From: Streptomyces verrucosisporus
Lineage (GTDB): Bacteria > Actinomycetota > Actinomycetes > Streptomycetales > Streptomycetaceae
Length of the DNA stretch: 64,000 bases
Direction: 5' to 3'
Assembly (NCBI RefSeq): GCF_017114865.1
Contig: NZ_JADEYH010000002.1
Span: forward strand, 186,001 to 250,000
The translations under genes and the position numbers were made by a program. The notes under the pieces were generated by a model that did no database searches, was not told the origin of the DNA, and saw only the letters and a list, made by a program, of their open reading frames with translations. Within the stretch, counting starts at the first letter, position 1. Every line of letters starts with the position of its first letter. Positions 34,320 through 41,106 of the stretch are shown here, in pieces.

Positions 34320-35582
34320 GTGCCGGCTGCGCCCACACCCGACACCGGCACCGGCACCGAGCGTCCGGCCCGCGCCGCCCGCGGCAGCCGTACCGCGAGA
34401 GCCCGGATACGCGCCGCGCTGGGCGCGCACGCAGACCGCCGCGCCTACGCGGCCGCCGTCCTGCTCGTGCTCTCCCTCGCCGCGCTCGCGGCGGTCTGCG
34501 CGGCGCAGCCCAGCTTCCTGGTGGACGTGCTCGTCTACCGCGCCGAGGGGCGGGCCGTCGTCGAGGGGCGCGACCTGTACGGCTTCACCGTCACCGAGTG
34601 GGACCTGCCCGCCACCTACCCGCCCTTCGCCGCGCTGCTGTTCGTCCCCACCGCCCTGCTGCCCCTGCCCGCCGTCCAGATCCTCTTCGCGGCCGGCAAC
34701 GTCGTGCTGCTCGCCCTGCTGGTCCACCTCTCTCTGCGCCTGGCCGGACGCCGAACCTCCCCCGCCCTCCTGATCGCCGCCACGGCGGTGGGCCTGTGGC
34801 TGGAACCGGTCTTCCAGACCATGGTCTTCGGGCAGATCAACCTCGTCCTGGCCTGCCTGGTCCTGTGGGACCTCGGCCGCCCGGACGGTGCCCGCGGCAA
34901 GGGATTGGCCATCGGCGTCGCGGCCGGGATCAAGCTCACCCCCGCGATCTTCGCCGTCCACCTGCTGCTGACCGGACGCGTCCGCGCCGGGCTGACGGCG
35001 CTGGCGGGCTTCGCGGGGACGGCGGCGCTCGGAGCGGCCGTCCTGCCGGGCGCGAGCGCGGAGTTCTGGACACGGCGGATGTTCGAGACCGGCCGCGTCG
35101 GCAAGGCGTGGATCGTCGACAACCAGTCCCTCCAGGGAATGGCCGCCCGCCTCCTGCACACCCCCGAGCCCGGCCTGTGGTGGGCCGTGCCCACGGCCGC
35201 CGCCGGGCTGCTGGGTCTGTGGCTGGCCCGCCGCGCCCATCTGCGCGGGCGGGAGAGCTGGGGGGTGCTCGCCGTCGCGGGCACGGCGGTGCTGGTCTCG
35301 CCGATCAGCTGGTCCCACCACTGGGTGTGGTGCGTGCCGCTGCTCGCCGTCCTGGCCGCGGCCGCCTCGCCGTCCCGCCGGTGGCCGCTGTACGCCGCGG
35401 GCGCCGTCGCCGTGCTCTTCACGGCCCGCACGCACTGGCTCGTCCCCCACTCCGGCGACCTCGACCTCCACCTGCCCTGGTGGCAGCAGCCGCTCGCCTC
35501 CCCGTACGCGCCCCTGGCCCTGGCCCTGCTGGCGTACGCGGCGTGGCGCCTGCGACGGGAGAGCCCCCGGCCCACCGGATGA
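34320..35582 (+). CDS. GT87-family polyprenol-linked mannosyltransferase-like membrane protein
   Basis: 420 residues with about ten hydrophobic helices. The first periplasmic loop reads VDVLVYRAEGRAVVEGRDLYGF and then YPPFAALLFVPTAL. Further on come FGQINLVLACLVLWDL and SWSHHWVWCVPLLAV, together the pattern of GT87/DUF2029 alpha-mannosyltransferases that use polyprenyl-phosphate sugars for cell-envelope glycans. The GTG start has an AGGAGGTGG site 6 nt upstream. The acceptor is unknown. Confidence 0.88.
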   Translation: MPAAPTPDTGTGTERPARAARGSRTARARIRAALGAHADRRAYAAAVLLVLSLAALAAVCAAQPSFLVDVLVYRAEGRAVVEGRDLYGFTVTEWDLPATYPPFAALLFVPTALLPLPAVQILFAAGNVVLLALLVHLSLRLAGRRTSPALLIAATAVGLWLEPVFQTMVFGQINLVLACLVLWDLGRPDGARGKGLAIGVAAGIKLTPAIFAVHLLLTGRVRAGLTALAGFAGTAALGAAVLPGASAEFWTRRMFETGRVGKAWIVDNQSLQGMAARLLHTPEPGLWWAVPTAAAGLLGLWLARRAHLRGRESWGVLAVAGTAVLVSPISWSHHWVWCVPLLAVLAAAASPSRRWPLYAAGAVAVLFTARTHWLVPHSGDLDLHLPWWQQPLASPYAPLALALLAYAAWRLRRESPRPTG

Positions 35583-35644
35583 CGCCCCGGCAACGCGCGG
35601 TGCCGAAGCGCACCGGCCGTCGCCTGCACCCGGCCTGTGAGTGC

Positions 35645-36664
35645 TCACCGCAGGAGCGCGGCCCACCCGTCCAGCGAACGGACCACCCGCGGCATGTCCT
35701 GCGCCGCCGACGCCACGATGCCCTGCCCGAAGGTGCGCCGGGCCGGATCGGCCCGGCGGTGGCCCAGCGCCAGCCACAGGCACCAGGCGACGACCGCGAG
35801 CTGGCTGCGCAGCATGCCCGCGAACGCCGATACGTCGGCCGGACCGGCCGGGCCTCCCCGGTCGAGATAGGCCGCGATCAGCGGACGGACCACCTGGGGG
35901 TCGCCCTCGGCCGCGGGCCCGTTGAACGGGGTGGCCAGCCGGAAGGCCACGTTCACCGCCTCCCACCACGGCACGTCCGCTCGGGCCCCCTCCCAGTCGA
36001 TCAGCGCGTACCCGGCCGGGGTGCGCAGGACGTTGGCCCGGGAGGTGTCCCCGTGGACCAGGACGGTCCGGGGACGGCCCTGCCGTGCCTCTCGAACCAG
36101 CGCGGTCGCCTCCTCGATCACCGGGAGCAGGGAACGGGCCGGAGCGGCGACCGGATGGTCGGCTGCTTCGGCCTCGGCCACCCACTCGTGCCAGTCGGCC
36201 AAGGGATGCAGCGCGGTCTCGTCTTCGGGCCCGGCGCCGATCTCCGTGTCGAGCAGGGCGATGCGGGCGAGGGTCGTGCCCACCCACCGGGCCGCTTCCG
36301 GAAGAGAGGGGCGGGAGGACGCGCCCAGTTGCCGCAGATCGCGCCCGTCGAGCCACCGGCTCACCCGCACCAGCGTCTGGCCCTCCGGGTTGTGCCAGTA
36401 GCCGATGGCCGGGGCGGGGGGTTCGAGCGGTCGTGGCATCGGAATGCCAGCTCTCCACGCCGCGCTCTCCAGCCGGTGCACCCGGTGGGCGTGTCCGCGG
36501 TGCCAGTCACCGAGCAGCCGGTCGGTCCTGACAACCCACCGTCCCCGGGTGGTGCTCAGCATCCGGCTGTCGGAGGGGTGGCCGCCGCTGCTCAGCGGGC
36601 GCCACTGCCCCAGCGGTCTTCCCGGCCCGAAGGCGGCGGCGACCCGAGCGGGATCGAGATCCAT
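35645..36664 (-). CDS. Aminoglycoside-phosphotransferase-fold kinase
   Basis: 339 residues. Brenner's motif is LVHGDTSRANVLRT (catalytic Asp), followed by the metal-binding YALIDWEGARAD, in a choline/aminoglycoside-kinase-type C-lobe. The N-lobe has WVVRTDRLLG where the ATP lysine is expected but Arg-rich. Substrate is unknown; such genes are common in actinobacteria and rarely confer resistance. I start it at the ATG at 36664; an upstream in-frame codon at 36700 is possible. Neither has a clear ribosome-binding site. Confidence 0.82.
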   Translation of the reverse strand: MDLDPARVAAAFGPGRPLGQWRPLSSGGHPSDSRMLSTTRGRWVVRTDRLLGDWHRGHAHRVHRLESAAWRAGIPMPRPLEPPAPAIGYWHNPEGQTLVRVSRWLDGRDLRQLGASSRPSLPEAARWVGTTLARIALLDTEIGAGPEDETALHPLADWHEWVAEAEAADHPVAAPARSLLPVIEEATALVREARQGRPRTVLVHGDTSRANVLRTPAGYALIDWEGARADVPWWEAVNVAFRLATPFNGPAAEGDPQVVRPLIAAYLDRGGPAGPADVSAFAGMLRSQLAVVAWCLWLALGHRRADPARRTFGQGIVASAAQDMPRVVRSLDGWAALLR

Positions 36665-36877
36665 CCGAGCAGTGTGCCGCCCGCGGCGGACGCGATGCAC
36701 ACGACTTGTGCTCGCCGGTCCCGGATCCGGCGAACCCGCACCATGCCCACCACACAGGACTCATGGCCCGGCGCCTGCCGCTGAGGCTTCCGGACGCTCG
36801 GCCAACCGTGCCTTGGAGCCGGGGCCGCATCTTTTCCGTCCCCCGCGGCGTTGGACGGACGGATGAGAGGAGCAGCC

Positions 36878-37228
36878 GTGCACAGGGGATACCGAACACG
36901 GTGGCCGGTTCTGGACGAGCACCGCGCCGATCCCGCCTACGTCGAGGCCGGCGCCTCCATCGCGCTGGGGCAGGCCGTGTACGACCGCCGCACCGCGCTC
37001 GGGTTCACGCAGGGGCAGCTCGCCCATCGGGCGGGAATGGCGGAAGCCGAGGTCGAGCGGATCGAGGGAGGGGCGGTGATGCCCACGGTCGCCCTGCTGC
37101 GCGCGCTGTCACGGGCCCTCGACGCCCGGGTGGAGCTGTCCGTCGAAGGGGACGACACGTTCCTGGCTTTCCTGCCCTTCGCGGGGCACGGTTCCACCGC
37201 GAGGGACAGGAAGAGCTTCAGGGGTTGA
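36878..37228 (+). CDS. XRE-family helix-turn-helix protein
   Basis: 116 residues from the GTG at 36878, chosen for the AGAGGAG site 5 nt upstream. The HTH spans ALGFTQGQLAHRAGMAEAEVERIEGGAVMPTVALLRALSRAL. The preceding AYVEAGASIALGQAVYDRR helix is typical of HigA-like antitoxins and small chromosomal regulators. No partner toxin lies upstream. Its 3' end overlaps that of the convergent PIN-domain gene by 11 bases, which could allow antisense interference. Confidence 0.85.
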   Translation: MHRGYRTRWPVLDEHRADPAYVEAGASIALGQAVYDRRTALGFTQGQLAHRAGMAEAEVERIEGGAVMPTVALLRALSRALDARVELSVEGDDTFLAFLPFAGHGSTARDRKSFRG

Positions 37229-37598
37229 GACCGAGAACGCGGACCGGCCTGTCCTTCCAGGTCTGTGGTGCCGTGGTGGCGACCACAGCGCCGTCGGGAC
37301 GGTCGATGGACGGCTGAGCCGCGTACTCGGTATGAGCAGCCGACCAAGTGGTCTCGCGGGCCACGGCAAGGGCGGAGGGCAGATCCAGATCGAGGAGAGT
37401 GATCCCGGGCAGAGCGGCGATGTGCTCAGCGGTGCCCGGACGAGTGCGGTCTGCTTCGACGAGTGCACATGCCGTGGCGTAGAGGAGCCACCCCGGTTCG
37501 TTCTCCGCTCGGTGGATCAGCCGGGAGGCCATGACGTTGCCATGTCCGGCGGCCACCATGGCTGTGTCGTCCAGGACGACATGCACAAGGCCGGTCAC
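37218..37598 (-). CDS. PIN-domain toxin, VapC-like
   Basis: 126 residues from the GTG at 37598, which overlaps the antitoxin stop (GTGA). A PIN ribonuclease pattern is visible: Asp in VHVVLDDTAMVAAG near the N-terminus, Glu in ACALVEADR, and a C-terminal acidic pair in PSIDRPDGAVVATTA. The first motif is LDDTAM instead of the common LDTSAL, and spacing is slightly unusual. VapC toxins cleave tRNA or rRNA. It is the second gene of a toxin-antitoxin operon. Confidence 0.8.
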   Translation of the reverse strand: MTGLVHVVLDDTAMVAAGHGNVMASRLIHRAENEPGWLLYATACALVEADRTRPGTAEHIAALPGITLLDLDLPSALAVARETTWSAAHTEYAAQPSIDRPDGAVVATTAPQTWKDRPVRVLGLNP

Positions 37599-37852
37599 CG
37601 CCCGATCGCCTCCGCCAGTCGCCTGTCCAACTCCTCGTCCAGACGCTTTTCCTCGGCCTTGGTGGGGTTGTAGCCGTTCCATTCCCGCAGTACGGCGAGG
37701 GTTCGCTCGGCGCGCTCGGCGCGCTCGGCAGGAGTGAGCAGAGTGTCGGCGAGGCGAGCGAGGTATGCCCGCAAGGACAGCCCTTCAGCGGCTGCTATTT
37801 CGGCGAGTCTGTCACGGGCTTCGGCGGGGATGCGGATATTGGCGTCGGTCAC
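37595..37852 (-). CDS. Ribbon-helix-helix antitoxin, VapB-like
   Basis: 85 residues. The N-terminal NIRIPAEARDRLAEIAAAEGLSLRAYLARLAD fits a ribbon-helix-helix DNA-binding domain. The C-terminal AEEKRLDEELDRRLAEAIGR helix would wrap the toxin. An AGAAGGAG ribosome-binding site precedes the GTG. It overlaps the PIN gene by 4 bases and lies behind a promoter whose spacer holds a palindrome, as expected for autorepression by the VapBC complex. Confidence 0.85.
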   Translation of the reverse strand: MTDANIRIPAEARDRLAEIAAAEGLSLRAYLARLADTLLTPAERAERAERTLAVLREWNGYNPTKAEEKRLDEELDRRLAEAIGR

Positions 37853-37880
37853 GGTGGGGGCTCCTTCTGATCGCTCAGGA

Positions 37881-37905
37881 AGTATACGGGTACGTACGCG
37901 TACCC
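37881..37905 (-). promoter_or_regulatory. VapBC promoter with operator in the spacer
   Basis: On the minus strand TATACT (37886-37881) is a strong -10. Immediately upstream GGGTACG-CGTA-CGTACCC (37905-37888) is an inverted repeat lying between the -10 and the -35 region. A ribbon-helix-helix repressor bound there would block polymerase. Confidence 0.65.
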
Positions 37906-38003
37906 ATTCGTGTATCCAGTGAAGGCCGGTTTCGACCCAACACGGGCGAACACCGGGCTCGCCCGCTCTGCGACCGAAGGTGCTGGAGGTTTTGCGGTGC
38001 CCC

Positions 38004-39023
38004 TCACCGCGCCGCGAAGCGGTCCAGCGCGTTCAGGACGCGGGTGCGGGTGGTGGCGCCGCCGAGGTGGCCCTCGGCGCCGACGACGGTCAGCTCCGCG
38101 TCCGGCCAGGCGCGGGAGAGCTCCCACGCGGTGTCGAGCGGGCTGCTCAGATCGGCCCGGCCGTGGACCAGCACCCCCGGGATGCCCGCCAGCCGTCCCG
38201 CGCCGCGCAGCAGCGCTCCCTCCTCCAGCCACGCGCCGTGGGAGAAGTAGTGCGCGCACAGGCGCACCAGGGCCAGCTTGGCGGCCGGGGCCCGGCCGCC
38301 GTACGGGCTCGCACCACCACCGCCCGCCCCGCCGCTGCCGCCGCCCGTCTCGCCGGACAGGACGGCGTCCTCCCAGGCGCACCAGTTCGCCGCGGCCCGC
38401 TCGCGCACCGCCGCGTCGGGGTGCTCCATCAGCCGCGCGTACGCCCCGAGCAGCTCGGGCGTGGCCGCGTCGCGCGGTACGCCGGTCCCGGATCCGGATC
38501 CGGTCCCGACCCCGGCCCCGGCGCGGAAGCGTTCCCACTCGCCGGGGAAGAAGCGGGCCACACCCCGGTAGAGCCAGTCGGTCTCCGAGCGCCGGGTGGT
38601 GGTGACTCCGGCGATCACGATGTGCGAGACCCGTTCCGGGTGCCGCTGGGCGTAGGCGAGGATCAGGGTGGAGCCCCACGAGCCGCCGTACAGCAGCCAG
38701 CGGTCGACGCCCAGGTGCTCGCGCAGCCGCTCCATGTCGGCGACCAGATGCCAGGTGGTGTTGTGCCCCAGACCGGCGGCCGGATCGCTCGCGTGCGGGG
38801 TGCTGCGGCCGCAGCCGCGCTGGTCGAACAGCACCACCCGGTACCGCTCGGGGTCGAAGAGGCGGCGCGCCCCTTCCCCGCACCCCGAACCGGGCCCGCC
38901 GTGGACGACGGCGGCGGGCCTGCCGTCCGGGTTGCCGCACACCTCCCAGTACACGTGGTGGCCGTCGCCGACGTCGAGCATGCCGCTGTCGTACGGCTCG
39001 GCCGGCGGGTACGGCTCGCGCAT
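38004..39023 (-). CDS. pip: Proline iminopeptidase
   Basis: 339-residue alpha/beta hydrolase of peptidase family S33 that removes N-terminal proline from peptides. HGGPGSGC (oxyanion region), FDQRGCGRSTPH and the nucleophile motif GGSWGSTL are all present, as is VHGRADLSSPLDTA carrying the acidic residue. Two Gly-rich low-complexity insertions (GAGVGTGSGSGTG, and a GGGSGGAGGGG stretch) lie in the cap domain and are unusual. The ATG lies a few bases after the XPB gene's end, so the two may be cotranscribed. Confidence 0.93.
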   Translation of the reverse strand: MREPYPPAEPYDSGMLDVGDGHHVYWEVCGNPDGRPAAVVHGGPGSGCGEGARRLFDPERYRVVLFDQRGCGRSTPHASDPAAGLGHNTTWHLVADMERLREHLGVDRWLLYGGSWGSTLILAYAQRHPERVSHIVIAGVTTTRRSETDWLYRGVARFFPGEWERFRAGAGVGTGSGSGTGVPRDAATPELLGAYARLMEHPDAAVRERAAANWCAWEDAVLSGETGGGSGGAGGGGASPYGGRAPAAKLALVRLCAHYFSHGAWLEEGALLRGAGRLAGIPGVLVHGRADLSSPLDTAWELSRAWPDAELTVVGAEGHLGGATTRTRVLNALDRFAAR

Positions 39024-39059
39024 CCGCGACCTCCCGGAGTCCGGTGACGGACCGGAAGG

Positions 39060-40721
39060 CTACCCGACCTCGTCGGGCTCCCCGTCGCCCGCCAGCAGCT
39101 CGGAGGCGTCCACGATGCGGTAGGCGTAGCCCTGCTCGGCCAGGAAGCGCTGGCGGTGGGCCGCGAAGTCCTGGTCGACGGTGTCGCGGGCGACGACCGA
39201 GTAGAACCGGGCCTCGTGGCCGTCCGCCTTCGGGCGCAGCACGCGGCCCAGGCGCTGGGCCTCCTCCTGACGGGAGCCGAAGGTGCCCGAGACCTGGATG
39301 GCGACGGTGGCCTCGGGCAGGTCGATGGAGAAGTTGGCGACCTTGGAGACCACCAGCACCGACAGCTCGCCCGAGCGGAAGGCGTCGAACAGCTTCTCGC
39401 GCTGCGCGTTGCCGGTGTCGCCCTTGATCACGGGCGCGTCCAGGTGCTCGCCCAACTCGTCGAGCTGGTCGATGTACTGGCCGATCACGAGCGTCTGCTG
39501 CCCGGCGTGGCGGCGCACCAGCGCCTCGGTGACGCGCTGCTTGGAGGCCGTGGTGGAGCAGAAGCGGTACTTCTCGTCCGACTCGGCCGTCGCGTACGCC
39601 AGCCGCTCGGACTCGGTGAGGTCCACCCGGACCTCCACGCAGTCGGCCGGGGCGATGTAGCCCTGCGCCTCGATCTCCTTCCAGGGGGCGTCGAAGCGCT
39701 TGGGGCCGATGAGGGAGAAGACGTCGGACTCGCGGCCGTCCTCGCGCACCAGCGTGGCCGTCAGGCCGATGCGGCGGCGGGCCTGGAGGTCGGCGGTGAA
39801 CTTGAACACCGGCGCCGGCAGCAGGTGCACCTCGTCGTAGACGATCAGGCCCCAGTCGCGGGAGTCGAACAGCTCCAGGTGCGGATAGACGCCCTTCCGC
39901 TTCGTCGTCAGCACCTGGTAGGTGGCGATGGTGACGGGGCGGATCTCCTTCTTCGCGCCGCTGTACTCGCCGACCTCGCTCTCCGTCAGCGAGGTGCGCC
40001 GCACCAGCTCGCTCTTCCACTGCCGGGCCGAGACGGTGTTGGTCACCAGGATCAGCGTGGTGGCCTTCGCCGTGGCCATCGCGCCCGCGCCCACCAGCGT
40101 CTTGCCCGCGCCGCAGGGCAGCACGACGACGCCGGAGCCGCCGTGCCAGAAGTTCTCCACGGCCTGCCTCTGGTAGGGGCGCAGCGCCCAGCCGTCCTCG
40201 GTCAGCTCGATCGGGTGCGCCTCGCCGTCCACGTAGCCGGCCAGGTCCTCGGCGGGCCAGCCCAGCTTGAGCAGCGCCTGCTTGATCTGGCCGCGCTCGG
40301 AGGGGTGGACGGCGACGGTGTCGGGGTCGATGCGGGCGCCGACCAGCGGCTGGATCCGCTTGGAGCGCAGGATCTCCTCCAGCACCGGCCGGTCGGATGA
40401 CTCCAGGACCAGCCCGTGGGTGGGGTGCTTGAGCAGCCGCAGCCGGCCGTAGCGGTCCATCGTCTCGGCCACGTCCACCAGCAGCGCGTGCGGCACCGGG
40501 TAGCGGGAGTGGGTGACCAGGGCGTCGACGACCTGCTCGGCGTCGTGCCCGGCGGCACGGGCGTTCCACAGGCCCAGCGGGGTGAGCCGGTAGGTGTGGA
40601 TGTGCTCCGGGGCCCGCTCCAGCTCGGCGAAGGGCGCGATGGCGCGGCGGCATTCGTCGGCCTGCTCGTGGTCGACCTCCAGCAGCAGGGTCTTGTCGCT
40701 CTGGACGATCAGGCAGGACAC
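39060..40721 (-). CDS. XPB-type DNA repair helicase
   Basis: 553 residues. Superfamily 2 motifs are in order: Walker A LPCGAGKTLVGAG, box II VYDEVHLLP, the XPB RED motif in GLTATLVREDG, and RLGRVLRPK. The N-terminal ~190 residues form the damage-recognition/helicase-associated region (LLLEVDHEQADECRRAIAPF). Actinobacterial XPB is a 3'-5' DNA helicase of uncertain repair role. The GTG at 40721 has GGAGG ten nt upstream. A helicase-associated-domain protein is encoded next to it on the same strand. Confidence 0.93.
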   Translation of the reverse strand: MSCLIVQSDKTLLLEVDHEQADECRRAIAPFAELERAPEHIHTYRLTPLGLWNARAAGHDAEQVVDALVTHSRYPVPHALLVDVAETMDRYGRLRLLKHPTHGLVLESSDRPVLEEILRSKRIQPLVGARIDPDTVAVHPSERGQIKQALLKLGWPAEDLAGYVDGEAHPIELTEDGWALRPYQRQAVENFWHGGSGVVVLPCGAGKTLVGAGAMATAKATTLILVTNTVSARQWKSELVRRTSLTESEVGEYSGAKKEIRPVTIATYQVLTTKRKGVYPHLELFDSRDWGLIVYDEVHLLPAPVFKFTADLQARRRIGLTATLVREDGRESDVFSLIGPKRFDAPWKEIEAQGYIAPADCVEVRVDLTESERLAYATAESDEKYRFCSTTASKQRVTEALVRRHAGQQTLVIGQYIDQLDELGEHLDAPVIKGDTGNAQREKLFDAFRSGELSVLVVSKVANFSIDLPEATVAIQVSGTFGSRQEEAQRLGRVLRPKADGHEARFYSVVARDTVDQDFAAHRQRFLAEQGYAYRIVDASELLAGDGEPDEVG

Positions 40722-40949
40722 GCGTACCTCCAGCGATCGGATCGTCGTGTGACGGACGCACACGCCGAATGGAAGAGTCTACTTTTTCCGGGCGCGTACC
40801 GGCGTGCCCGGTGTGACGGGCGCCCGGCGGGGTCCTCCGGCTCTCCGCCGGGGCCGCCCGGCCCGTGCGGGGGAGGGTGCCCGGCGCCTACGCTGCCGGT
40901 CGTGAATGCGATACGGCTCGGGTGGACACGGCGTGCGGAGGGCTGCGGC

Positions 40950-41093
40950 ATGGACGGTTATGTGAAGTGGGCGGGCAGGGTGGCGGCGACGGCCGGGGCG
41001 GTCGCCGCGCTCGCCGGGGCCTGGGCGGCGATCGCCGGGGCGGTGGCGGCCACCAACGGAGCGAAGGCGGCGCGGAAGGCCGCGCGGCGGTGA
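40950..41093 (+). CDS. Small single-span membrane peptide
   Basis: 47 residues: a short charged head (MDGYVKWAGR), one hydrophobic segment (VAATAGAVAALAGAWAAIAGAVAA) and a basic tail (KAARKAARR). A GGAGG site lies 9 nt before the ATG at 40950. It occupies the gap between XPB and its helicase-associated neighbour on the opposite strand. Its function is unknown. Confidence 0.5.
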   Translation: MDGYVKWAGRVAATAGAVAALAGAWAAIAGAVAATNGAKAARKAARR

Positions 41094-41106
41094 ACGCGGC
41101 GGCGGG

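Noticed and set aside
36878..37598. XRE protein and PIN protein as a single toxin-antitoxin operon
   Set aside because: They are convergent. The PIN gene is already coupled to its own ribbon-helix-helix partner.
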